DNA of 64,000 nucleotides. It comes from CAWDAQ01 sp963800325 (GTDB lineage Bacteria; Actinomycetota; Actinomycetes; Actinomycetales; Dermatophilaceae). The first letter of the stretch is position 1. Each line of letters begins with the position of its first letter. A program made the position numbers and the translations under genes. Location: NCBI GenBank assembly GCA_963800325.1, contig CAWDAQ010000002.1, positions 1 to 64,000 of the forward strand, in the 5' to 3' direction. The notes beneath the pieces were generated by a model. It ran no database searches. It worked only from the letters and a program-made list of their open reading frames with translations, and was not told the DNA's origin. This document shows positions 56,261 through 63,406 of the stretch, piece by piece.

Positions 56261-57234
56261 GCGTGCGCCTCGTCTTCGCCGGCACCCCCGAGGTGGCGCT
56301 GCCCTCCCTGCGTGCCCTGCTCGCCTCCGACCACGACGTCGTCGCCGTCCTCACCCGCCCCGACGCGCCGTCCGGCCGCGGCCGCCGGCTCCACCCGTCG
56401 CCGGTCAAGGAGCTCGCCCTCGAGCACGGTCTCGAGGTGCTCACCCCCACCCGCCCGAGCGAGCCCGGGTTCCTCGACCGCCTCCGCGCCCTCGCCCCCG
56501 ACCTCTGCCCGGTCGTCGCGTACGGCGCGCTGCTGCCCGAGACGGCCCTGGCCGTCCCGGCCCACGGCTGGGTCAACCTCCACTTCTCCGTGCTGCCCGC
56601 CTGGCGCGGCGCGGCACCCGTGCAGCACGCGCTCATCGCCGGTGACGCGGTCACCGGCGCGAGCACGTTCCGGATCGAGCCCGGTCTCGACACCGGCCCC
56701 GTCTACGGCGTCATGACCGAACGGGTCCGGGAGCGTGACACCGCGGGCGACCTGCTGGCGAGGCTCGCCGAGGGCGGGGCGGAGCTGCTGCTCGCCACCG
56801 TCGACGGGATCGCCGACGGCTCGCTCACCCCGAGGCCCCAGCCCGCCGAGGGCGTCAGCCTCGCGCCGAAGGTGACCACCGAGGACGCCCGGGTCGACCT
56901 CGGCCGCCCGGCAGTGGTCGTGGACCGGCTCGTCCGCGGCTGCACCCCCGCCCCGGGGGCCTGGACGACGTTCCGCGGCGAGCGCCTCGGCCTCGGCCCG
57001 GTCGAGCCGGCCGTGCCCGCCACCGGTGCCACCCCGGCTGCCGGCCCGCGCAACGGGGCTCGCCGGCCGGCGCCCGGCGACCTCGTCGTCGGCAAGCGCG
57101 AGGTCCTCGTCGGGACCGCGACCGACCCGGTCCGGCTCGGCACGGTCCGCCCGCGGGGCCGGAAGGCGATGGACGCCGCCGCCTGGGCGCGCGGAGCCCG
57201 CATCGCCGAGGGGGAGAGGCTCGGCGATGGGTGA
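56257..57234 (+). CDS. fmt: methionyl-tRNA formyltransferase
   Basis: 325 aa. RLVFAGTPEVALPSLRAL, LLPETALAVPAHGWVNLHFSVLPAWRGAAPVQ (cut here for length by family: Asn and His catalytic residues in VNLHFS) and GASTFRIEPGLDTGP are diagnostic. Formylates Met-tRNAfMet. GTG 56257 overlaps the def stop; GTG 56263 gives the usual N-terminus. Overlaps rsmB. Confidence 0.97.
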   Translation: MSVRLVFAGTPEVALPSLRALLASDHDVVAVLTRPDAPSGRGRRLHPSPVKELALEHGLEVLTPTRPSEPGFLDRLRALAPDLCPVVAYGALLPETALAVPAHGWVNLHFSVLPAWRGAAPVQHALIAGDAVTGASTFRIEPGLDTGPVYGVMTERVRERDTAGDLLARLAEGGAELLLATVDGIADGSLTPRPQPAEGVSLAPKVTTEDARVDLGRPAVVVDRLVRGCTPAPGAWTTFRGERLGLGPVEPAVPATGATPAAGPRNGARRPAPGDLVVGKREVLVGTATDPVRLGTVRPRGRKAMDAAAWARGARIAEGERLGDG

Positions 57235-58840
57235 GCGGGAGCGGCCCGGAGGAGCCGCCGGCGGCGGGGGCGACCGGCGCAGCCGCGGACCGCGACCTGC
57301 GCGCGCCCGACAGGGGGACCGGCAGCCCGGTCGGCAGCGTCCCCGGTCCCGGCAGCGGCCGAGCGAGCGGTCCCGCCGGACCGACCCGGCCCGGTTCGCG
57401 GCCTACCGCGTGCTCCGGGCGGTCGCCGACGGTGCCTACGCCAACCTCGAGCTGCCCCGCGTCCTCCGCTCCGCCGGGCTCGAGGGCCGTGACGCCGCGT
57501 TCGCCACCGAGCTCGCCTACGGCACCCTCCGGATGCGCGGCCTCACCGACGCCGTCATCGCCGTCGCCGCCGACCGGCCCACCTCGCGCATCGACGGTCC
57601 CGTGCTCGACGTCCTGCGGCTCGGCACCCACCAGCTCCTCGCGATGCGGGTCCCGCCGCACGCCGCCGCCGACCAGACCGTCGCCCTCGCGCGCTCGGTC
57701 GCCGGCTCCGGGGCCGGGGGCTTCGTCAACGCCGTCATGCGCCGGGTCAGCGACCGCAGTCTGGAGCAGTGGCAGGACGAGGTCGTGCCCGAGGGCCCGC
57801 CGGCGGCCCGCCTCGCCGTGCTCCGCTCCCACCCGGAGTGGGTCGTCAAGGCCCTCCGGGGCGCACTCCTCGGGCACGCCGCGAGCACGCCGGAGGGCGT
57901 CGAGCAGGACCTCGACGCCCTGCTCGTCGCCGACAACACCCCGGCGCCGGTGACCCTCGTCGCCCGGCCCGGCCTCGCCGACGTCGAGGAGCTCATCGCG
58001 GCCGGGGCGGCGCCGGGCGCGTGGGCCCCGACGGCCGCGGTGCTCGACGGCGGGGACCCGGCCCGCCTCCCGGCGGTCGTCGAGGGCCGTGCCGCGGTCC
58101 AGGACGAGGGCTCCCAGCTCGTCGCCCTCACCCTCGCCTCCCCGGTGCTGACGACCGGCAGGACCGGGGACGGCCCCGAGCGGTGGCTCGACCTCTGCGC
58201 CGGCCCCGGCGGCAAGGCCGGGCTGCTCGCCGCGCTCGCGCCCGGCCGGGACGCCGACCTCACCGCCGTGGAGGTCAGCGAGCACCGCGCCGAGCTGGTG
58301 CGCCGCACGCTGCGGCCCGCGGTGGCCCGGGCGGGCGAGCTCGGGCGCACCGTCACCGTGCGGACCGGGGACGGCCGGGAGGTCGGCCGCGACGAACCCG
58401 GCGGCTACGACCGCGTCCTCGTCGACGCCCCGTGCACCGGGCTCGGGGCGCTGCGCCGCCGACCCGAGGCCCGCTGGCGGCGGAGCCCGGCCGACCTCGG
58501 CCCGCTGGGGGTGCTCCAGCGCGAGCTCCTCGCCAGCGCGCTCGACGCGACCGCCCCCGGCGGCGTCGTCGGGTACGCCACGTGCAGCCCGCACGTCGCC
58601 GAGACGACGTTCGTCGTCGGCGACGTCCTCAAGCGGCGCGACGACGTCGAGGTGCTCGACGCCCGCGCGCACCTCGCCCACGTCGCGACCGGCCCGGGAC
58701 CGGCGGCCGGCGAGGGCGGCGACCACGCCGCAGCCGGCGACGTGCTCGCCGGGACGGGGGAGGGGCCCCACGTCCAGCTGTGGCCCCACGTCCACGGCAC
58801 GGACGGGATGTTCCTCGCCCTGCTGCGCCGCACCTGCTGA
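57227..58840 (+). CDS. rsmB: 16S rRNA m5C methyltransferase RsmB/Fmu
   Basis: 537 aa. An Arg/Gly-rich N-terminal tail of about 50 residues precedes a NusB-like RNA-binding domain (AYRVLRAVADGAYANLELP) and a SAM-dependent domain with LDLCAGPGGKAGLLAAL, DAPCTGLGALRRRPEARW and YATCSPHVAET, the two catalytic cysteines. ATG 57227 lies inside the end of fmt, as in the usual fmt-rsmB pair. The basic tail is a local elaboration. Confidence 0.95.
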   Translation: MGERERPGGAAGGGGDRRSRGPRPARARQGDRQPGRQRPRSRQRPSERSRRTDPARFAAYRVLRAVADGAYANLELPRVLRSAGLEGRDAAFATELAYGTLRMRGLTDAVIAVAADRPTSRIDGPVLDVLRLGTHQLLAMRVPPHAAADQTVALARSVAGSGAGGFVNAVMRRVSDRSLEQWQDEVVPEGPPAARLAVLRSHPEWVVKALRGALLGHAASTPEGVEQDLDALLVADNTPAPVTLVARPGLADVEELIAAGAAPGAWAPTAAVLDGGDPARLPAVVEGRAAVQDEGSQLVALTLASPVLTTGRTGDGPERWLDLCAGPGGKAGLLAALAPGRDADLTAVEVSEHRAELVRRTLRPAVARAGELGRTVTVRTGDGREVGRDEPGGYDRVLVDAPCTGLGALRRRPEARWRRSPADLGPLGVLQRELLASALDATAPGGVVGYATCSPHVAETTFVVGDVLKRRDDVEVLDARAHLAHVATGPGPAAGEGGDHAAAGDVLAGTGEGPHVQLWPHVHGTDGMFLALLRRTC

Positions 58841-58866
58841 GCCGGGCCGCTGTCGGTGGCCCCCGC

Positions 58867-58872
58867 TAGAAT
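58867..58872 (+). promoter_or_regulatory. -10 of the SOS-controlled HNH gene
   Basis: TAGAAT, whose last base is the first base of the SOS palindrome; GTG 58880 follows after seven bases. A leaderless transcript blocked by LexA is the simplest reading. Confidence 0.6.
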
Positions 58873-58887
58873 CGAACACGTGTTCGA
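58872..58887. promoter_or_regulatory. perfect LexA (SOS) box
   Basis: TCGAACACGTGTTCGA is a perfect 16-bp palindrome and matches the mycobacterial/Gram-positive SOS box core CGAAC-N4-GTTCG exactly. It overlaps the -10 and the start codon of the HNH gene, so LexA binding would block initiation. Confidence 0.85.
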
Positions 58888-60529
58888 GGATCTGGTCGAG
58901 GCCCACCGACTGCTCGCCGCGCACGCCGCGGCAGAGGCGGCGCGGGAGTCGGCCGCGACCGCGGGTCGCGGCCGACCGGCGACGAACGCGCTGCTGGACC
59001 GGGTGCGGGCGACCCAGCGCGTCGTCGACGCCGCCCACGCAGTGCAGACCCTCGCTCTCGCGCAGCTCGCCGCCCGGGACGGCCGCACCGGCGAGGACGG
59101 GGTGTGGGTGGAGCAGGACCACCCCCTCGGGCACGTCTCCCTCGACGCGGCGTCGCTCGCCTCGGGCGAGCTCGGGGTGTCCGAGCGCGTCGCGGCGGCC
59201 CGGGTCGCTGCCGCTGCCGACGTCGCCGCGAAGCTGCCCGGCCACCTGCGGGCCATGGCGGCCGGGGAGGTCGACCTCGCCCGGGCCACCGCGGTCGCCG
59301 ACGAGCTCGGGCTCGCCGACCCCGTCCTCGCCGGAGAGGTGGAGGCCCGGGTTCTCGGCGGCGTCCTCGGGGACACCCCCGGTCCCGCCCGCCGCCGGTG
59401 CCGCCGGGTGCTCGGCGAGCTCGCCCCCGACCTCGTGGTCGAGCGGGCCCGGCGGGCGCGGGAGGACCGGTCCCTCACCCGGTGGCAGCCCGAGCCCGGG
59501 ATCGCCGAGTGGCAGGCGCGGCTGCCGGCCGACTCCGCGGCCCTCGCCTGGGCCACGGTCGACGAGGTGGCGCGGCGCTACCGGCACGAGGGCCGGGCAC
59601 CGACCCTCGACGCGGCGCGGGCCGACGCGCTCCTCGACCTCGTCCGCGGGCAGGCGCGCACCAGCGTCCACGTCGTCCTCACCACCCCGGGGGGCCCGTC
59701 GGCCCTCACCACCCCCGCCGACCCGGCGGCCCCCGCCCGCGGGGGCGGCGACGGCGACCGTCTCGTCACCGTCGGGGGTGTCGGCGACGTGACCTCCGAC
59801 GCGCTGGGCGCCGCGCTCGCCGGACTCCCGGTCCGGGTCTCCCGCCTCGGGGAGGACGCCTCCGGCCGGCCGGTTCCCCGGACCAGCGAGGGCTACCGCC
59901 CCCCGCGACGGCTCGTCGACCTCGTCCGGGCCCGGGACGGCCGCTGCCGGTTCCCGCGGTGCACCGTGTCCGCGCGGCAGTGCGACCTCGACCACGTCCG
60001 GCCCTGGCCCCTCGGCGCGACGTCCGCCGACAACCTCGTCTGCCTCTGCCGCCGCCACCACCGGGTCAAGCAGCGCCACGGCTGGTCGGTGACCCTCGCC
60101 CCGGACGGGGCCGCGACGTGGGTGAGCCCGGTCGGCCGGCGGGACACCACACTGCCCGAGCACCGGCTGCCCGACGAGGTGACCGGGTGCGAGAGATCCG
60201 CGCCGGGGCTGCCGGCTTGGCTGGAACGGACGGCGCCCGGGTCGGGCGGCGTCGCACGATCGGTCCCGGCTGCGGGGCGAGAGGTGCTGCCGGGGACCGG
60301 CGGACCGCGGCGCGGCAGCGCGCTCGAGGTGCTGCTCGTCGACCGGCTGCATCTCGCCGACGCACCCACCGAGCGAGCCGAGCCGTCACCGGGGCGGGGG
60401 TGCCGCCACACCGGCCGTCACACGGGCCGGCGCCCTGACCTGCACCACCCGGGTCGGTCCGAGCCGCCCCGGCTGCCGGGCCGCGGGTGGTGGCACCACC
60501 ACCGGGACACGGGCCCCCCGCCGTTCTGA
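58880..60529 (+). CDS. DUF222 / 13E12-repeat family HNH endonuclease-like protein
   Basis: 549 aa. The N-terminal DUF222 domain spans about residues 1-310 (helical, with LDRVRATQRVVDAAHAVQTL). The HNH domain near residues 355-400 has zinc-type cysteines, DLDHVRPWPLG with His372, and LCRRHHRVKQ with His393/His394. The C-terminal ~120 residues are low-complexity Arg/Gly/Pro/His. M. tuberculosis 13E12 family genes include LexA-regulated members, matching the SOS box here. Biochemical role is not established; an inducible nuclease or a mobile group-derived gene are options. It splits rsmB from rpe, which are adjacent in M. tuberculosis (Rv1407-Rv1408). Confidence 0.88.
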   Translation: MFEDLVEAHRLLAAHAAAEAARESAATAGRGRPATNALLDRVRATQRVVDAAHAVQTLALAQLAARDGRTGEDGVWVEQDHPLGHVSLDAASLASGELGVSERVAAARVAAAADVAAKLPGHLRAMAAGEVDLARATAVADELGLADPVLAGEVEARVLGGVLGDTPGPARRRCRRVLGELAPDLVVERARRAREDRSLTRWQPEPGIAEWQARLPADSAALAWATVDEVARRYRHEGRAPTLDAARADALLDLVRGQARTSVHVVLTTPGGPSALTTPADPAAPARGGGDGDRLVTVGGVGDVTSDALGAALAGLPVRVSRLGEDASGRPVPRTSEGYRPPRRLVDLVRARDGRCRFPRCTVSARQCDLDHVRPWPLGATSADNLVCLCRRHHRVKQRHGWSVTLAPDGAATWVSPVGRRDTTLPEHRLPDEVTGCERSAPGLPAWLERTAPGSGGVARSVPAAGREVLPGTGGPRRGSALEVLLVDRLHLADAPTERAEPSPGRGCRHTGRHTGRRPDLHHPGRSEPPRLPGRGWWHHHRDTGPPPF

Positions 60530-60550
60530 CGAGGCCGCGACCCGGGCGAT

Positions 60551-60556
60551 TAGGGT
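60551..60556 (+). promoter_or_regulatory. probable -10 for leaderless rpe mRNA
   Basis: TAGGGT ends seven bases before GTG 60564. This favours 60564 over the in-frame GTG at 60555. Confidence 0.5.
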
Positions 60557-60563
60557 GACCGTC

Positions 60564-61220
60564 GTGCAGATCTCGCCGAGCATCCTCTCCGCCGACTTCG
60601 CCAACCTCGAGTCAGAGCTGGCCCGCATCAGCAGCGCGGACTGGGCCCACGTCGACGTCATGGACGGCCACTTCGTGCCCAACCTCACGATCGGGCAGCC
60701 GGTCGTTGCCCGCCTCGCCGAGGTGACCCCCGTCCCGATCGACTGCCACCTCATGATCGAGGACCCGGACCGCTGGGCGCCCGGGTACGCCGAGGCCGGG
60801 GCCTCGTCGGTGACGTTCCACGTCGAGGCGGCCGCCGACCCTCGTCGGGTCGCCCGCGGCATCCGCGCCGCCGGCGCCCGGGCCGGCATGGCGGTCAAGC
60901 CCGGCACCGACTTCGCCCCGTACGAGGACCTGCTCGACGTCCTCGACATGGTGCTCGTCATGACCGTCGAGCCGGGTTTCGGCGGCCAGTCCTTCATGGC
61001 CGACCAGATGCCGAAGGTCCGGCAGGTCCGCGAGGCCGTCCGCCGCCGGGGCGGTGACGTCTGGGTGCAGGTCGACGGCGGTGTGTCCGCCGACACCATC
61101 GAGCAGTGCGCCGACGCCGGGGCCGACGTGTTCGTCGCGGGCTCCGCGGTCTACGGCGCCGAGGACGCCGCCCGCGCCGTGGCGGACCTCCGCGAGCTCG
61201 TCCGGGCCCACGCCCACTGA
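60564..61220 (+). CDS. rpe: ribulose-phosphate 3-epimerase
   Basis: 218 aa. ISPSILSADFANLE, HVDVMDGHFVPNLTIG (metal Asp/His), CHLMIEDPDR, MTVEPGFGGQSF and VDGGVSADTI are all present. Interconverts ribulose-5-P and xylulose-5-P. It is followed by a minisatellite and the rib riboswitch; ribulose-5-P is a riboflavin precursor, which gives a metabolic link. Confidence 0.97.
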   Translation: MQISPSILSADFANLESELARISSADWAHVDVMDGHFVPNLTIGQPVVARLAEVTPVPIDCHLMIEDPDRWAPGYAEAGASSVTFHVEAAADPRRVARGIRAAGARAGMAVKPGTDFAPYEDLLDVLDMVLVMTVEPGFGGQSFMADQMPKVRQVREAVRRRGGDVWVQVDGGVSADTIEQCADAGADVFVAGSAVYGAEDAARAVADLRELVRAHAH

Positions 61221-61232
61221 GAAGGGGACGGC

Positions 61233-61382
61233 CACAGGGGTGCGGGCCACAGGGGTGCGGGCCACAGGGGTCAGGGGCACAGGGGTCAGGGGCACAGGGG
61301 TCAGGGGCACAGGGGTCAGGGCCACAGGGGTCAGGGCCACAGGGGTCAGGGGCACAGGGGTCAGGGGCACAGGGGTCAGGGG
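61233..61382. repeat. 15-bp minisatellite, 10 copies
   Basis: CACAGGGG occurs every 15 bp from 61233 to 61368. The unit is CACAGGGGTCAGGGG with variants ending GGGC or containing TGCGGGC; an eleventh copy at 61383 is degenerate. It fills most of the gap between rpe and the rib promoter. No spacers, so not CRISPR. Confidence 0.95.
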
Positions 61383-61407
61383 CACGGTCCCCGTGCGGGT
61401 GTCGTGG

Positions 61408-61413
61408 CATACT
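61408..61413 (+). promoter_or_regulatory. probable -10 for the rib operon
   Basis: CATACT, seven bases before the first base of riboswitch stem P1, so transcription should start at the aptamer. The minisatellite lies immediately upstream, where a -35 would be. Confidence 0.5.
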
Positions 61414-61420
61414 GGAGGCG

Positions 61421-61547
61421 ACGTGCTCCGGGGTCGGTGAAACTCCGAGCCGGCGGTGACAGTCCGCGACCCGACCGCAGCCAGCGGCCGGTTGACCCGG
61501 TGGAAATCCGGGACCGACGGTGAAAGTCCGGATGGGAGGCAGCACGT
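61421..61547 (+). ncRNA. FMN riboswitch (RFN element)
   Basis: P1 pairs ACGTGCT (61421-61427) with AGCACGT (61541-61547). Conserved RFN blocks follow in order: GGTCGGTGAAACTCCG, CCGGCGGTGACAGTCCGCGAC, then a variable stem, CCGGTGGAAATCCGGGACC, and CGACGGTGAAAGTCCGGATG plus GGAGG. It binds FMN and reduces rib expression. About 117 bases separate it from ribD. Confidence 0.97.
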
Positions 61548-61664
61548 GGTGGTCGACCTGCTCGACCCGTTCGGTGGCGACGCCGCGGGACGGCAGGGGA
61601 GGCCGCCGACTTCTCGGTCCACCCGGAGCTCGACGAGAGACCGTCTCGAGCACGAGGGCAGGAC
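61548..61664 (+). promoter_or_regulatory. expression platform / leader between riboswitch and ribD
   Basis: 117 bases. No oligo-U terminator is visible, so control is more likely at translation or by Rho. GAGAC/GTCTC inverted bases lie near 61648-61658, and GAGGGCAGGAC precedes ATG 61665 as ribosome site. A short open frame from GTG 61549 (VVDLLDPFGGDAAG) overlaps the ribD start out of frame; I do not call it a gene. Confidence 0.5.
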
Positions 61665-62705
61665 ATGGACCGCACCGAGCGGGAGCGACCCGGGAGTCCC
61701 GACGACGTCGCGGTGATGCGCCGTGCCGTGGCGCTGGCGCACCGGGGCCCGGCGGCCGACCCCAATCCGAGGGTGGGGTGCGTCGTCACCGACGCCGCGG
61801 GACGGGTCGTCGGCGAAGGCTGGCACGAGGGCGCGGGAACGGCGCACGCCGAGGTCGCCGCGCTCGCCGAGGCCCGCGGCCGGGCCCGCGGAGGCACCGC
61901 GTACGTCACCCTCGAACCCTGCGCCCACACCGGGCGCACCGGCCCGTGCGCCGATGCCCTCCTCGCTGCCGGCGTCGCCCGCGTGGTCCACGCCCAGGAC
62001 GACCCCACCCCGAGGGCGAGCGGCGGCGCCGCCGTCCTGCGCGCCGCCGGCGTCGAGGTCCTCGGCGGGGTCGCGGAGGACGAGGCCGCGGCGCTGACCC
62101 GGACGTGGATGCACCTGGTCCGCACCGGTCGCCCCTGGCTGACGTGGAAGCTCGCCGCCAGCCTCGACGGCCGGGTCGCCGCGGCCGACGGCACGAGCCG
62201 GTGGATCACGGGGCCTGAGGCCCGCGCCGACGTGCACGCCCAGCGGTCCCGGTGCGGCGCGGTGGTCGTCGGGACCGGCACGGTGCTCGCGGACGACCCC
62301 CACCTGACCGCCCGGGACGCCGACGGCGAGGTCCGGGGTCGCCAGCCCGTCCGCGTCGTCGTCGGCCGTCGCGAGGTTCCCGCCGGGGCCCGGGTGCTCG
62401 ACGGTGCGGCCGAGACCCTCGTGCTGCGTACCCGCGACGTCAAGGCCGTCGTCGCCGAGCTCGCCGCGCGCGGGGTCCACCACGCCTGGCTCGAGGGCGG
62501 CCCCACCCTCGCGGCCGCGTTCCTCGACGCCCGGCTCGTCGACGAGGTCGTCGCCTACGTCGCCCCCGTCCTCCTCGGCCGTGGGCGCAACGTCGTCACC
62601 GACCTCGGCGTGACGACGATCGGTGAGGCCCTCCGGCTGCCGGCTCCCCGCACGACCCGCCTCGGCGACGACGTCCGCTTCGTCGCGACGCTGGGGGTGG
62701 CGTGA
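61665..62705 (+). CDS. ribD: bifunctional diaminohydroxyphosphoribosylaminopyrimidine deaminase / reductase
   Basis: 346 aa. Deaminase half: zinc ligands in TAHAEVAAL and EPCAHTGRTGPCADAL. Reductase half: LTWKLAASLDGRVAAADGTS and HAWLEGGPTLAAAFL. Second and third steps of riboflavin synthesis. Under FMN riboswitch control; followed by ribE with TGATG overlap. Confidence 0.97.
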   Translation: MDRTERERPGSPDDVAVMRRAVALAHRGPAADPNPRVGCVVTDAAGRVVGEGWHEGAGTAHAEVAALAEARGRARGGTAYVTLEPCAHTGRTGPCADALLAAGVARVVHAQDDPTPRASGGAAVLRAAGVEVLGGVAEDEAAALTRTWMHLVRTGRPWLTWKLAASLDGRVAAADGTSRWITGPEARADVHAQRSRCGAVVVGTGTVLADDPHLTARDADGEVRGRQPVRVVVGRREVPAGARVLDGAAETLVLRTRDVKAVVAELAARGVHHAWLEGGPTLAAAFLDARLVDEVVAYVAPVLLGRGRNVVTDLGVTTIGEALRLPAPRTTRLGDDVRFVATLGVA

Positions 62706-63406
62706 TGTTCACCGGCATCGTCGAGGAGCTCGGCGAGGTCGTCGCCGTCGAGACCGGGACCGACTCGGCGCGGCTCGCCGTCCGCGGCCCGGTGGTCACC
62801 GCCGACGCGACCCGCGGTGCCTCGATCGCCGTCAACGGCGTCTGCCTCACCGTCACCGAGACCACCGGCGACACCTTCGCGGTCGACGTCATGGCCGAGA
62901 CCCTCGCCCGGAGCGGCCTCGCCCGGCTCGCCCCCGGCCACCGGGTCAACCTCGAGCGGGCGCTCGCGGCCGACGGCCGGCTCGGCGGACACGTCGTCCA
63001 GGGCCACGTCGACGGCACCGGCGTCGTCCTCGACCGCACCCCGGGCGAGGCCTGGGAGCTGGTCCGTTTCGGACTGCCCCGCGAGCTCGCCCGGTACGTC
63101 GTCACCAAGGGGTCGATCGCCGTGGACGGGGTGAGCCTCACCGTCACCGACGTCACCGACGTCACCGACGTCACCGACGGCGGCGAGGACCCCGGCGCGA
63201 GCTTCACGGTCTCGCTCATCCCCACCACCCTCGAGGCGACCACGCTCGGCCGCGCCGCACCCGGCACCGTCGTCAACCTCGAGGTCGACGTCCTCGCGAA
63301 GTACGTCGAGCGCCTCACCACCGCCCTGCCCACCCACCGGGCCGCAGGACCCACCACCCACCGCACCACCCACGAGCCCACCTCCGACCCGAAGGACCCC
63401 GCATGA
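62705..63406 (+). CDS. ribE: riboflavin synthase alpha chain
   Basis: 233 aa, two lumazine-binding barrels: MFTGIVEELGEVV, GASIAVNGVCLTVTE, and GHVVQGHVDGTG in the first; KGSIAVDGVSLTVTDV and FTVSLIPTTLEATTLG in the second. Two lumazines are disproportionated to riboflavin. A 9-bp repeat adds VTDVTDVTD inside the second barrel. ATG 62705 gives the canonical start; GTG 62702 is one codon earlier. The last ~25 residues are Thr/His/Pro-rich. Confidence 0.95.
   Translation: MFTGIVEELGEVVAVETGTDSARLAVRGPVVTADATRGASIAVNGVCLTVTETTGDTFAVDVMAETLARSGLARLAPGHRVNLERALAADGRLGGHVVQGHVDGTGVVLDRTPGEAWELVRFGLPRELARYVVTKGSIAVDGVSLTVTDVTDVTDVTDGGEDPGASFTVSLIPTTLEATTLGRAAPGTVVNLEVDVLAKYVERLTTALPTHRAAGPTTHRTTHEPTSDPKDPA
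63143..63178 (+). repeat. 9-bp in-frame repeat in ribE, 4 copies
   Basis: GTCACCGAC repeats four times, giving four VTD tripeptides followed by a Gly/Glu/Asp loop between two strands of the second barrel. Confidence 0.9.

Noticed and set aside
61233..61382. possible CRISPR array
   Set aside because: The repeats are contiguous with a 15-bp period and there are no unique spacers or cas genes.
61549..61716. possible leader peptide downstream of the FMN aptamer (GTG 61549)
   Set aside because: There is no ribosome site, it overlaps ribD out of frame, and the peptide after the first 14 residues looks like shadow sequence. Kept only as a remark in the leader entry.
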